Source of the DNA: Verrucomicrobiota bacterium
GTDB taxonomy: Bacteria; Verrucomicrobiota; Verrucomicrobiia; CAIQCK01
Direction: 5' to 3'
Assembly (NCBI GenBank): GCA_016222825.1
Contig: JACRQF010000002.1
Span: forward strand, 1 to 64,000
Length of the DNA: 64,000 bases
Below the pieces are notes generated by a model. The model worked only from the letters and a program-made list of their open reading frames with translations. It was not told the DNA's origin and did no database searches. Shown here piece by piece: positions 46,389 to 54,675 of the stretch (positions within the stretch are counted from its first letter, which is position 1; each line of letters starts with the position of its first letter). The position numbers and the translations under genes are program-made.

Positions 46389-47891
46389 TCATTTGATCCA
46401 CTTGTGCTTCGCGTGCGGCCCGAAATGCAGGGGATGCTCAAACCGCCAGAAGACGAGCTTCGGCAACGCTTTCTCGCGCATCTGCTCGCAGGCCGAGCGG
46501 TATTCCGCGTTCTCGCGGAGCAGCGCCGCGACGATGGCCTCCTGGAGGTCGAGTTCTTCTTTCTCCGCAGCCGTGCCGTCCCGCTTGCGCTCCACATGCA
46601 CTTCCAGATGCGGGTTCTGCTTCTCGTCATGCGACACCAGCAACGTGAACTTGCCCGTGCAAAATCGTTGGAAGCTCTCCTGGATCAGGACCTTCCGGAC
46701 GGTTTCAGGAAAAATTTTTGCGCCGCAGAGGCTTACCGCGAAATCCGACCGTTCATGCACATAGACGAAGGGCAGCTCATACCGGTAGGATTCCAGACCC
46801 GCCCGCTGGACCCGCTCTTTCCACGTCGTCCCTTGCTGGTCCAGAGCGCGGGTCAGTTCCGAGAACCTCAGCACGCCCCCGACATCGCCCAAGGAATACC
46901 GGATCAGGGGGATCGTGTTGTTGCCGCTCACCAACACCGTGCCGCCCGGAGCCTCGAATTGAACGAAGAAAGGATTGAACTGGGCGAGCGTGGCCGTTTT
47001 CCCCGCGAACAACGATTCCGACAAGGAAGCGTCCGCCGTAATGAGTTCGCGCATCAGGATCGCCCAAGGGGTTTCAAACGCCATGGCCCCGAGGTCCGCG
47101 GAGCCGTAGATGCTCAGGGTATCCAGCCAGGGATTCTTCAGGCACGCGGTCCGCGCCACGTATTGGCGGAAATCCTCCGAAAACGCCTCCGCGGCGAAAT
47201 GAAACCGCAAATGGAACTGTCGCCAATCAACGCATTCCCCCGCTCCCTCATCCACCACGTCCTTGATCAGGGGCGGGTAGCCGCACACGATCACCTCTTG
47301 GAAGTGGGTCGCCCAGTTCCGAAGGGCCTCAAAGATGGCGGGCTTGTTGTTGCTCGTGCATAGGACCGAAACCGGGTGTTTGCCCCGTTGGTTGACGAGA
47401 TCGAACGCCTTGTATGTCATCATGCCCCCCATCCAAGGCCCCATCGCAAACGCGTTGATCACCGCCACCGGCCCGCGACGCTGGGACGAACTGTGCCGCA
47501 GAAACATCTCCAAGATCGTCGAGCACTGCCATTCCAACTGCTCGCTTCGGGGAAAGTAGAACGGCGTGCCGGTCGAACCGGAAGTCGCAGCGAAATCCAA
47601 AGGTTTTCCAAGCAGGCTTCCTCCCCACGCCAGGTCCTTCAGCGGATATTGCCGCAGATAGCTGGCTTTGTCCGTGACGGGCACCTGCTGGAAATCCGCC
47701 CACGTGCGGATGCGCGACGGCTCGATGCCGTGCTTCTTCAGGAAATCCGCGTAAGCCGGCACCTCGCGCGCGGCGCGGGCGAACAGCGCCAGCGTCCTGC
47801 GCTCCCCGGTCTCGCACCAGAAGGCTTCGTTCTCGCTCCGATAAAGCCCCAACAGCTCATCGGAACTACAGGGAATCGTCAGATCATTCAT
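46389..47891 (-). CDS. PaaK/CapK-like adenylate-forming enzyme
   Basis: The 500-residue protein resembles phenylacetate-CoA ligase/CapK-type adenylating enzymes: AREVPAYADFLKKHGI, the P-loop DFAATSGSTGTPFYFPRS, and the later VLVSGNNTIPLIRYSLGD. These enzymes activate a carboxylate with ATP for CoA or other transfer. Substrate and partner are not evident. It starts at ATG 47891, divergent from a secreted-protein gene with 188 bases between them. Confidence 0.8.
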   Translation of the reverse strand: MNDLTIPCSSDELLGLYRSENEAFWCETGERRTLALFARAAREVPAYADFLKKHGIEPSRIRTWADFQQVPVTDKASYLRQYPLKDLAWGGSLLGKPLDFAATSGSTGTPFYFPRSEQLEWQCSTILEMFLRHSSSQRRGPVAVINAFAMGPWMGGMMTYKAFDLVNQRGKHPVSVLCTSNNKPAIFEALRNWATHFQEVIVCGYPPLIKDVVDEGAGECVDWRQFHLRFHFAAEAFSEDFRQYVARTACLKNPWLDTLSIYGSADLGAMAFETPWAILMRELITADASLSESLFAGKTATLAQFNPFFVQFEAPGGTVLVSGNNTIPLIRYSLGDVGGVLRFSELTRALDQQGTTWKERVQRAGLESYRYELPFVYVHERSDFAVSLCGAKIFPETVRKVLIQESFQRFCTGKFTLLVSHDEKQNPHLEVHVERKRDGTAAEKEELDLQEAIVAALLRENAEYRSACEQMREKALPKLVFWRFEHPLHFGPHAKHKWIK

Positions 47892-48079
47892 GAATCAGTG
47901 CTTTCGCTTTGGGGGTTCAAGTCTCTGATCGTCGCTTCGATCATGCGATTCATGCCGCAGCCCGAAGAGTGTTCCCGTCCATCGCGGGAGTCAATTGCTT
48001 TTGCCTCAACCGTCGCCGCTGATCAGCGGCTGCAAGAAACTTCTTGCCCGCGCCACCAGCGCGCGGCAGCATCCACACC

Positions 48080-48871
48080 ATGAAACGGACATCGCATTTG
48101 GGAGAACTGCGGGTCACAGCAGCCATTCTTGCTTTGACGGTCTCATGCTCATCGGCGTTCCCGGCCGACCATCCGAAACCGCAGAGCGCCGACACCGCGC
48201 CAAAGGCTTCCGGGATCGCCCAGGACATCGTTGACCTTGGCAGCACGACCATCGCCTCAACTGCCAAAGTGCCCGCGGCTGCGGGAGGGGACGTTTTCAT
48301 CCACGTTCGCGTCACACTTCGGGTCAGCCGGGACACGGTCGGGAAGATCAACGAGGGAATATCCGCCGGACGGTTTCAGCCGCCGTTTGAGACCAACAAG
48401 GAGTTCATGGACTTGGTCATGAGTTCAAGGCCGGGCGCTTTTGAAGTGGAGTTCCTGGGACTGAACAAGGAATCGCGCTTCTACTACTTCTTCGAACAGC
48501 AACTCCAGAAACTGAAGACTCATCCAAGCATTCCGAACGATCTGCGCAGGAGAACAAATGTGCTGGCACTAAATGCCAAGAAGCTGATTTATCAAATCAT
48601 CCGGCCGAATGATTTCGAAGGAGCCCGGCTCGTCTTTGAACAAGGCGTGCAAGGTGGAGGCATCGTGTTCTTCGGTTCGACCAAGCGGGGCAACAAGGAA
48701 GTGGGGAGGGTGACGTTCACGGCCCAGGAGGATCCCATCCTTGAGGCGATGAGGCGGATGCTGACGGAACAGAAGCCCGGCCCCCGGCCGCCGTCGGTCT
48801 CTGAAAAAGGAAGCCTCGACGAAATCATCAAATCCGCCCAGAAGAAGGGCATCCTGGTTTCCAAGCCCTGA
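48080..48871 (+). CDS. Secreted protein of unknown function
   Basis: The 263-residue protein has an N-terminal export signal (TAAILALTVSCSSAFPAD), possibly lipid-modified, although the residue at -3 is Thr. The mature part is mixed alpha/beta with FIHVRVTLRVSRDTVGKINEG, YYFFEQQLQKLKTHPSIPND and GGGIVFFGSTKRGNKEVGRV. I do not recognise the family. The start is ATG 48080. It converges with the PPC-protein gene, 22 nt away. Confidence 0.6.
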   Translation: MKRTSHLGELRVTAAILALTVSCSSAFPADHPKPQSADTAPKASGIAQDIVDLGSTTIASTAKVPAAAGGDVFIHVRVTLRVSRDTVGKINEGISAGRFQPPFETNKEFMDLVMSSRPGAFEVEFLGLNKESRFYYFFEQQLQKLKTHPSIPNDLRRRTNVLALNAKKLIYQIIRPNDFEGARLVFEQGVQGGGIVFFGSTKRGNKEVGRVTFTAQEDPILEAMRRMLTEQKPGPRPPSVSEKGSLDEIIKSAQKKGILVSKP

Positions 48872-48893
48872 TCACGGAAGCCGGGCCGAAGGA

Positions 48894-51065
48894 TCATCGC
48901 GCGAGGCCGAGTTCCGCGATCTTGTCGCCGTAGAATTGGGCCGTGAGTAGCCCCTTCTCATAGAGATCCTTGATGCCGCGGGCAAAACCGGCAACCTGTC
49001 TCTCGGTGAACCTGCGTCCTTTCGCCTCCGCCGCCGCCACGACAGCTTGCGCCTTGGCCAACTGCTCGGGGGTCAGCTCGGGCGGCACGCGTTGGGGCAG
49101 GTTCCTGTTGTTGGGATCGAAAACGAAGACCTTTAGATCCTTAGCGGGGACAAGATGACGCCACAAGAATGCCTGCATGCGGTCTTCCGCCGCCACCGCT
49201 TCGTGAACGACCACGTTTCCATCAATCCGGGCGCTGCCGGTGATGGACAGGTTGACGGGTTTCTCGGTCACAATGGACGACACCTTGAACCGGAACCGCC
49301 CCTGTGATTGTGTGGCGGTCAGCGTGGACGGCAGCGATGTGAATCCCGGCGGCGGGTTCTTCAAGTCCAGTTTGATCTCGCCGGCGAAGCCGTCTTTGCG
49401 GATGGCAAACACAGTCAGCATCGTGTCGCCTTTGCTGCGGAGGCTGGTGCTGGAAGGGACGACGCGCAGCGCGAAATCGGGTTGCGGCGCGCTGATGCGC
49501 AGCCGATAGCCATACTCCTCGCCGCCCTTGCGTCCGGTGTCGCCGATATGCACGTAGTAAGTCCCGTCAACGGGCAGCTTCGCCATGAAGTAGGAATCAG
49601 CATGGTGCGTGTTGACGCCCGCGCCGAGGTCTTCGCGGTCGTCACTGAACGCCAGCAGTTGGCCGGTCTTATCGGTGAGCCGGATCACCGAATCCACCGG
49701 CGAATCGAGCCGGCGCGCATGGACTTCCGCCACCACCGTGTCGCCCGCCTTGCCGTCGAGTTGGAAGACATCCTGGTCGTCCTCCTTGTCAATGCGCCCG
49801 TTGATGATGACGGGCAGCGCGATCTTCTGTGCGCGGGCCGGCGTGTCGTTCGGTTCCTTGTCAAACGCTTCCGGCAGCGTGTCGAGCGCGAACGGCACGG
49901 GGTTGGAGACGGCGCCGTCTCTGTTCGCGGCGATCAGATGAATGCCCGCCTCGGCGTCCTGTGCGGGCAACGTCAGTTCGGCGTCGCCAAGATTCCAGCC
50001 TTTCATCCTGACCGGACGCAGGTTGCCCGCCCGGCCGCCCAGCGGGAAGATGCTCCTCACAAACGGCATTTCGCCGATGGTGATGCGATAGACGAAATCG
50101 TTTCGTCCGCGGTAGATCGCGTCGTAGATCGCGAGCACGTAGTCGCCGTCCTTGGGCACTTCGTAAAGGATCACGGGGTCGGGTGTGAAACGGTCGTCGT
50201 CGTCATACGCCACCTCCTTTCCCTCCGTGTCGTAGAGCGCGAGCACCGGCTGGAACCATCCCGGCACGGCGTCCGCAACGTAGGGAATCAACTGCCGCGC
50301 TTGCGTGGTGATCACGAGCCGCTGGCCTTTGTGCGCGGTGAAACGGTAACTGTTGACTTCGCGGGAGGCGATCTGGCCGTTGACGGTGCAGGGAATCTGG
50401 ATCCGATCCTCGGCTTCGCTCGCGGGCCGGTTGCGGAGCGCCAGCGCCTCCTTGCCGAGGGTTTGACGCGGAGCGGTGATCATCGGCTTGCGGCAATACT
50501 CGGGCATTTGGCCCACATGGAAAACCATCGGGTTCGATGCGCCGCCGCGCCGCGTCACCACCCGCAGTTCCTTTTCGCCGGGTGGCGCGTCCGGGGCGAT
50601 GGCAACCTCAATGAAGGCAACGCCACGGAACGCAGCACAGGCCGGAGTGCGCACGTCTTCGCGGAGCAGCGTCTCAATCCTTCTCATCATGAGCGCCGTC
50701 GCCGGATCCATCACTTGCGGCGTCCAAGGCGCCGCCTCCCTGGTCTTTTTCGTGGATGCAGCCCTGGCAACCGGTTTCTTCAACTCCCGCAGTTGCTGGC
50801 TCAACAAGGCGGATTCACGGTTGTCGAGGGGATTGCAGTATTGGACGAGCCGGGCCGTCACACCAGACCCGCTGACAATTACATCACTGTTGTCGGTCAG
50901 ATTCTGTCCGCCCACCTTGACTTCAAACGTCGTCCCCTGCTGGCCGCCTGCGGGATAGACATACCCGAGATAGGGTCTGTTCTGAGCTTGTCCCAGCGGG
51001 GCGAGCGCCACTCCGCCGGCCACTCCAAGAACCACGAGCCAACGACCTCTGCTCATGGCCCGCAT
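48894..51065 (-). CDS. Secreted protein with PPC-type beta-sandwich domains
   Basis: The 723-residue exported protein (signal: LVVLGVAGGVALAPLGQAQ) has an Ig/TIG-like start (PYLGYVYPAGGQQGTTFEVKVGG). At least two bacterial pre-peptidase C-terminal domains follow (NSYRFTAHKGQRLVITTQAR; then EPNDTPARAQKIALPV..DQDVFQLDGKAGD), with DDDDRFTPDP-type calcium-like loops. Such proteins are abundant in Planctomycetes and Verrucomicrobia and often sit near surface or degradative systems. No enzyme domain is visible. ATG 51065 is chosen over 51056. It is divergent from the PQQ-propeller gene. Confidence 0.8.
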   Translation of the reverse strand: MRAMSRGRWLVVLGVAGGVALAPLGQAQNRPYLGYVYPAGGQQGTTFEVKVGGQNLTDNSDVIVSGSGVTARLVQYCNPLDNRESALLSQQLRELKKPVARAASTKKTREAAPWTPQVMDPATALMMRRIETLLREDVRTPACAAFRGVAFIEVAIAPDAPPGEKELRVVTRRGGASNPMVFHVGQMPEYCRKPMITAPRQTLGKEALALRNRPASEAEDRIQIPCTVNGQIASREVNSYRFTAHKGQRLVITTQARQLIPYVADAVPGWFQPVLALYDTEGKEVAYDDDDRFTPDPVILYEVPKDGDYVLAIYDAIYRGRNDFVYRITIGEMPFVRSIFPLGGRAGNLRPVRMKGWNLGDAELTLPAQDAEAGIHLIAANRDGAVSNPVPFALDTLPEAFDKEPNDTPARAQKIALPVIINGRIDKEDDQDVFQLDGKAGDTVVAEVHARRLDSPVDSVIRLTDKTGQLLAFSDDREDLGAGVNTHHADSYFMAKLPVDGTYYVHIGDTGRKGGEEYGYRLRISAPQPDFALRVVPSSTSLRSKGDTMLTVFAIRKDGFAGEIKLDLKNPPPGFTSLPSTLTATQSQGRFRFKVSSIVTEKPVNLSITGSARIDGNVVVHEAVAAEDRMQAFLWRHLVPAKDLKVFVFDPNNRNLPQRVPPELTPEQLAKAQAVVAAAEAKGRRFTERQVAGFARGIKDLYEKGLLTAQFYGDKIAELGLAR

Positions 51066-51149
51066 AATCCCACGGTCGTCCCAGCCTGTCAATCGCGCCG
51101 GAGGCTCATTAGGCTTGACGAGCTTCGGTTTTTGGCGACCCTTTCCGCC

Positions 51150-52421
51150 ATGAAACCAATTTCTTCAGTCCACGCCATTCTGGGAACAAGCTTGGTCCTT
51201 CTCATTCTTGCCGGCGCCAGGCTCGCCTTCGGCGACGATTGGCCGCAATACCGCGGCGCAAACCACGACGGCATCTGCACGGAGAAGATTCTCGCGACGT
51301 GGGCCACGCCGCGTGTGGTCTGGAAGACGCAGACACCCGGCGGGTTCAGTTGCTTTTCGGTCGGCGGCGGCAGGGTTTGCACGCTGGTGCTGGGCAGCGG
51401 TGATGAAGCCTGTGTCGCGCTCGACGCCGCGACCGGCAAGCAGCTCTGGGCCAAGCCTCTCGGCTCGGCCAAATACGACGGCGGCGGCGACAGCGGCACG
51501 AAGGAGAACAAGGGCGGCGACGGCCCGCGCTCGACGCCGACGATTGACGGCGACCGCGTCTATGTGCTGACCGCGCAGCTCGCGCTCGTCTGCCTTGACG
51601 CCCGGAGCGGCAAGGAGATTTGGAAGAAAGACCTCTGCCAAGAACTCGGAGGCAAGATGATCCGCTGGCAAAGCGCGGCGTCGCCCGTGTTGGACGGCGA
51701 CCTCATCTTCGTTTGCGGCGGCGATGGCGGCGCGCTGGCGGCGATCAACAAGAAGGATGGCAAGGTGGCGTGGAAAGGCGCGAGCGAAACACTGACGCAC
51801 GCCTCGCCGATCGTCGCGACCATCCTTGGTGTGAAACAGGTGATCTTCTTCGTGAAGTCCGGCCTGGTCTCCGTGGAGCCGGCGACGGGCCAGGAACTCT
51901 GGCGCTACGCGTTTCCGTTCAAGGTTTCAACGGCGGCGTCGCCGGTGGTGTCGGGCGACATTGTCTATTGCTCGGCCGGCTACGGCGTCGGCTCCGGCGC
52001 GGCGAGGATCGCCAAGGCGGGCGGCAAGTTCACCGCCACGGAGCTTTGGCGCTCCGAAGGCAACACCATCTGCAACCACTGGAGCACGCCCGTCGTCAAG
52101 GACGGCTATCTCTACGGGCCGTTCAGCTTCAAGCAATTCGGCACCGGCCCCATCAAGTGTGTCGAGCTGGCCACCGGCAAGGAAATGTGGTCGAAGGACA
52201 ACTTCGGCCCCGGCGGCGTCCTGCTCGTCGGTAACAACTTCCTCGCGTTGAGCGACACCGGCGAACTGGTGCTCATCGCGGCTTCGCCGAAAGGCTACAA
52301 GCAGCTCGGCAAGTTCCAGACCGTCCAAGGCAAGTGCTGGAACACCTTCGCCGTCAGCAACGGCCGCGTTTACGTCCGCAGCACCAAGGAAGGCGCCTGC
52401 CTCGACGTGTCGGGGCGGTAA
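51150..52421 (+). CDS. Secreted PQQ-like (YVTN/BamB-type) beta-propeller
   Basis: The 423-residue protein has a signal peptide (ILGTSLVLLILAGARLAFG) and then DDWPQYRGANHDGICTEK, the usual opening of PQQ-binding-like propellers in this phylum. Repeats include ALDAATGKQLWAKPL, LDARSGKEIWKKDL, VEPATGQELWRYAF and VELATGKEMWSKDN. It lacks a dehydrogenase catalytic set, so it is likely a binding or scaffolding propeller. The frame is open far upstream, but the start at ATG 51150 is set by the signal peptide. Confidence 0.87.
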   Translation: MKPISSVHAILGTSLVLLILAGARLAFGDDWPQYRGANHDGICTEKILATWATPRVVWKTQTPGGFSCFSVGGGRVCTLVLGSGDEACVALDAATGKQLWAKPLGSAKYDGGGDSGTKENKGGDGPRSTPTIDGDRVYVLTAQLALVCLDARSGKEIWKKDLCQELGGKMIRWQSAASPVLDGDLIFVCGGDGGALAAINKKDGKVAWKGASETLTHASPIVATILGVKQVIFFVKSGLVSVEPATGQELWRYAFPFKVSTAASPVVSGDIVYCSAGYGVGSGAARIAKAGGKFTATELWRSEGNTICNHWSTPVVKDGYLYGPFSFKQFGTGPIKCVELATGKEMWSKDNFGPGGVLLVGNNFLALSDTGELVLIAASPKGYKQLGKFQTVQGKCWNTFAVSNGRVYVRSTKEGACLDVSGR

Positions 52422-52443
52422 GCGCAGCGGAGTCTCCCGCCGC

Positions 52444-52471
52444 TTCACGTTTTACGTTTCACGTTTCGCGC
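52444..52471. repeat. Degenerate 7-bp tandem repeat at the dedA 3' end
   Basis: Heptamers TTCACGT TTTACGT, then TTCACGT TTCGCGC, span the end of dedA and the short gap to the PQQ-propeller gene. On the dedA strand they encode the last residues, AKRET, and the stop. Confidence 0.6.
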
Positions 52472-53048
52472 TCTTCATGTGCCGGTGGACGAAGAAGTAG
52501 TAGATGGCGCCGAGCACCAACGCCGCGCCGGCCAGCCACATCGCAATGCGGTGGAACTCGCCCGCCATCAGCTTCTCGTCCTGTCCCGCCACCACGCCGA
52601 TGTAGCAGAGCACGGCGCTCCAGATGGCCGAGCCGAGCAGCGTGTAGATCGAGAACTTCGTGTAGTTCATCTCGACGATGCCGGCCGGGATGCCGATGAG
52701 GTGCCGCACCACCGGCAGCAGCCGTGAGATGAAGATGCCCATCGAGCCGTAGTGCGCCGCCCAGCGCTCCGCCCCGTGGATCTTCTCCGGCGAGATGAAA
52801 ATGTATTTGCCGTAGCGTAGCACCAACGGCCGGCCCAGCCACCGCGACGCCCAATACATCACCGTCGCGCCGACCCACGACCCAATCGCGCCGGCGATCA
52901 CCAGCCCCGTCATGCTGAACCGGCCCGTCGTGTAGGCAAGGTGCGCCGCCGGCGGAATCACCACCTCGCTCGGCAGCGGCGCGATGGAGCTTTCGACCGC
53001 CATCAGCAGCGCCACCAGCGGATAACCGCCCGAATCCAGCGTCGCCAT
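52452..53048 (-). CDS. DedA-family membrane protein with duplicated, frameshifted 5' end
   Basis: DedA proteins are flippases or transporters important for envelope homeostasis. This 198-residue frame has LLMAVESSIAPLPSEVVIPP, GAIGSWVGATVMYWASRWLGR and FISRLLPVVRHLIGIPAGIVEMN, all conserved. A 31-bp sequence is present twice (53030-53091). Removing one copy restores a start at 53115 reading MTTFFQPLIDWYMATLDSGG, the expected DedA N-terminus. With both copies that start is out of frame, and translation would need the internal ATG at 53048, losing twelve residues before the first helix. Core function could survive. Confidence 0.85.
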   Translation of the reverse strand: MATLDSGGYPLVALLMAVESSIAPLPSEVVIPPAAHLAYTTGRFSMTGLVIAGAIGSWVGATVMYWASRWLGRPLVLRYGKYIFISPEKIHGAERWAAHYGSMGIFISRLLPVVRHLIGIPAGIVEMNYTKFSIYTLLGSAIWSAVLCYIGVVAGQDEKLMAGEFHRIAMWLAGAALVLGAIYYFFVHRHMKSAKRET

Positions 53049-53091
53049 ATACCAATCTATCCGAATCCAGCGTCGCCATATACCAATCTAT
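53030..53091. repeat. Perfect 31-bp tandem duplication in dedA
   Basis: Bases 53030-53060 and 53061-53091 are identical (each starts CCGAATCCAGCGTCGCC and ends ACCAATCTAT). 31 is not a multiple of three, so the copy shifts the dedA frame. Identity implies a recent event or an assembly artefact. Confidence 0.9.
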
Positions 53092-53120
53092 TAACGGTTG
53101 GAAAAAAGTTGTCATCGTCG

Positions 53121-53252
53121 TTGCGGTCCAAAAGGCTCAAAAAATTCCGGCTGAACATCGGGCCGCCGGGCCATCGCGCCAGCGGCCTGGCCCAGGCGGC
53201 CCGCGCCGCCTTGCAGAAGCTAACCGTTGACAAGCAGGCGCTGCCAGCTTAA
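53121..53252 (+). pseudogene. 3' remnant of an unknown gene near the element edge
   Basis: A short open stretch ends at TAA 53250-53252 and reads KKFRLNIGPPGHRASGL then AQAARAALQKL. Of the 35 codons before the stop, nearly all end in G or C, as in real genes here, but there is no convincing start. It stops 14 nt before the integrase. It may be the cut end of an element gene, marking the junction with the chromosome. The family is not recognised. Confidence 0.35.
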
Positions 53253-53266
53253 AACCTCCCTCCGTC

Positions 53267-54214
53267 ATGGAGAAACGCGGCAGTGGTCTCGCTGCCATGT
53301 TGGGCCTCAGATCATCGCAAGTCGGCTCGCTGCTCAAGCTGGTGGACGACCGCGCTTGGGAATCCCTCCACCTCATCACGGGCGCCCGGACCCGGCGCAT
53401 CCGCCGGCCCAACACCGCGCTCTATTACTCGCAGTCCATCCTCCGCATCGCCAACGACTGGCCGGATCTGCTGGCGATGGACGCGGCCGACGTGACGCCG
53501 GAGATGCTGGCCGACTGGCAGGCGAAGTTCTCCAAACGCTTCGCGCCCGACACGGTGAACGGCGCGCTGACGATCCTCCGCGCCGTGTTCCGCACGGCCG
53601 GCCGCAAGGGGATGATTGACCGCGACCCGACCGCCGACCTGCAACGGCTGACCGTGCCCGACCATCCCTGGACGATTCCCACCAACGAGCAATGGCAGCG
53701 GGCCGTGGACGCTCTCCGCGCGCGCGCGGCCCGGCGCGGGAAACCCACCACCACGCATCAGACGCTGCTTGTCCTCTGGCTCGCGGCCACCGGCATGCGC
53801 GTGCAGGCCGCGACAGCGCTGCGGATTGGCGACGTGGATTTTGAGCGCGCGACGGTCCGCCTGGACGGCGCGCACGCGAAGAACGGCCGCACCGCCCTCC
53901 TGCCGATCGGCAAGGCCGCGCTCGATGCCGCGCGCCAGGCGGCCGGCGCGCGAGACAAACCGGAGCGGCTGTTTCTCTGCGTCTCGGCCCGCTACGCGTT
54001 GATGCTGGCAACCGCCGCCGCCGGCGTCCGGATCAACCATCACACGCTGCGGAAGCTGTTCGCCACGCGGGCGCTGGAGGCGGGCGTGGCGCCGGCGATT
54101 GCCGCAAGGCTCTTGACACACCAGGACGGCGGGCAGACACTGCTGAAGCACTACGCCGCCTGGCGCGACGACGCGTTGCGCGCGGCGGTGGCAAGAATGG
54201 AAATCGGATTATGA
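53267..54214 (+). CDS. Tyrosine recombinase / integrase
   Basis: The 315-residue protein has an N-terminal SAM-like core-binding region (about 45-135) and a catalytic domain with the expected set: Arg178 (LAATGMRVQAATALR), His259-x-x-Arg262 (INHHTLRKLFATR), His285 (ARLLTHQDGG) and Tyr296 (LLKHYA). It should catalyse site-specific integration and excision. No ribosome site is clear; ATG 53297 is an alternative. It overlaps the following small gene by 4 nt. It lies close to the broken dedA 5' end, so the insertion site may be there. Confidence 0.88.
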   Translation: MEKRGSGLAAMLGLRSSQVGSLLKLVDDRAWESLHLITGARTRRIRRPNTALYYSQSILRIANDWPDLLAMDAADVTPEMLADWQAKFSKRFAPDTVNGALTILRAVFRTAGRKGMIDRDPTADLQRLTVPDHPWTIPTNEQWQRAVDALRARAARRGKPTTTHQTLLVLWLAATGMRVQAATALRIGDVDFERATVRLDGAHAKNGRTALLPIGKAALDAARQAAGARDKPERLFLCVSARYALMLATAAAGVRINHHTLRKLFATRALEAGVAPAIAARLLTHQDGGQTLLKHYAAWRDDALRAAVARMEIGL

Positions 54215-54465
54215 ACGAGATCAAATCCCCGCGATGGCCCAAGTGGGCGCTGATTGGTTCCCTCTCCACACTCGCCCTGCTCGCTGCGTTTTGGCTTGGC
54301 CGGTGGACGTCCTCCCCGACGCCCGTTCCCTCCGCGCATTACGTCACCACCTACATCCCCAACTCTGTGCAAGCCCTTGTCACGGAAACCCACAGCGGCC
54401 GTGTGCAGATGATCCAGCTAAAGGATCTCGCCATTGGCAAGGTCTGGTCACCGCCCGCACGCTGA
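54211..54465 (+). CDS. Small one-TM protein coupled to the integrase
   Basis: The 84-residue product has a basic N-terminus, one transmembrane helix (WALIGSLSTLALLAAFWLG) and a short outer domain with NSVQALVTETHSGRVQMIQLK. Its ATG overlaps the integrase stop (ATGA, 54211-54214), implying coupled translation. The family is not recognised. It ends 5 nt from the convergent small gene. Confidence 0.6.
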   Translation: MNEIKSPRWPKWALIGSLSTLALLAAFWLGRWTSSPTPVPSAHYVTTYIPNSVQALVTETHSGRVQMIQLKDLAIGKVWSPPAR

Positions 54466-54469
54466 CCTT

Positions 54470-54670
54470 TCAATAGTTGCTCGTCACCAGCGTGGCGTCG
54501 CCACAGCAATCCACGAGGGTCAGGGCAACGCCCGCCAGCTCGAACGACCGGAGCGCACGGCTTCCGCTTGTGTCGCAAGGCCCCTTCCACTCCTCGCCCG
54601 GCCCGCGCCGGTCCGGGTCCTACACCAGCAGGAACCACCAACCGCCGAGGCTGAGGCAATGGAAGATCAC
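54470..54670 (-). pseudogene. 66-codon small gene with in-frame amber codon
   Basis: From GTG 54670, 3 nt after the polyvalent gene stop on the same strand, the frame reads IFHCLSLGGWWFLLV. TAG follows at 54622-54620, then DPDRRGPGEEWKGPCDTSGS, and it ends with VDCCGDATLVTSNY and TGA 54472-54470. The part after the amber is cysteine-rich, well-ordered and has good codon bias. A CAG-to-TAG change would explain the break. It could be a dead gene, a read-through gene, or a sequencing error. Family unknown. Confidence 0.4.
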
Positions 54671-54675
54671 GGCCG

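Noticed and set aside
49308..51149. Long plus-strand open frame continuous with the PQQ-propeller gene
   Set aside because: It is antisense to the PPC-domain gene, is Arg/His-rich and lacks family motifs; the propeller's signal peptide starts at 51150.
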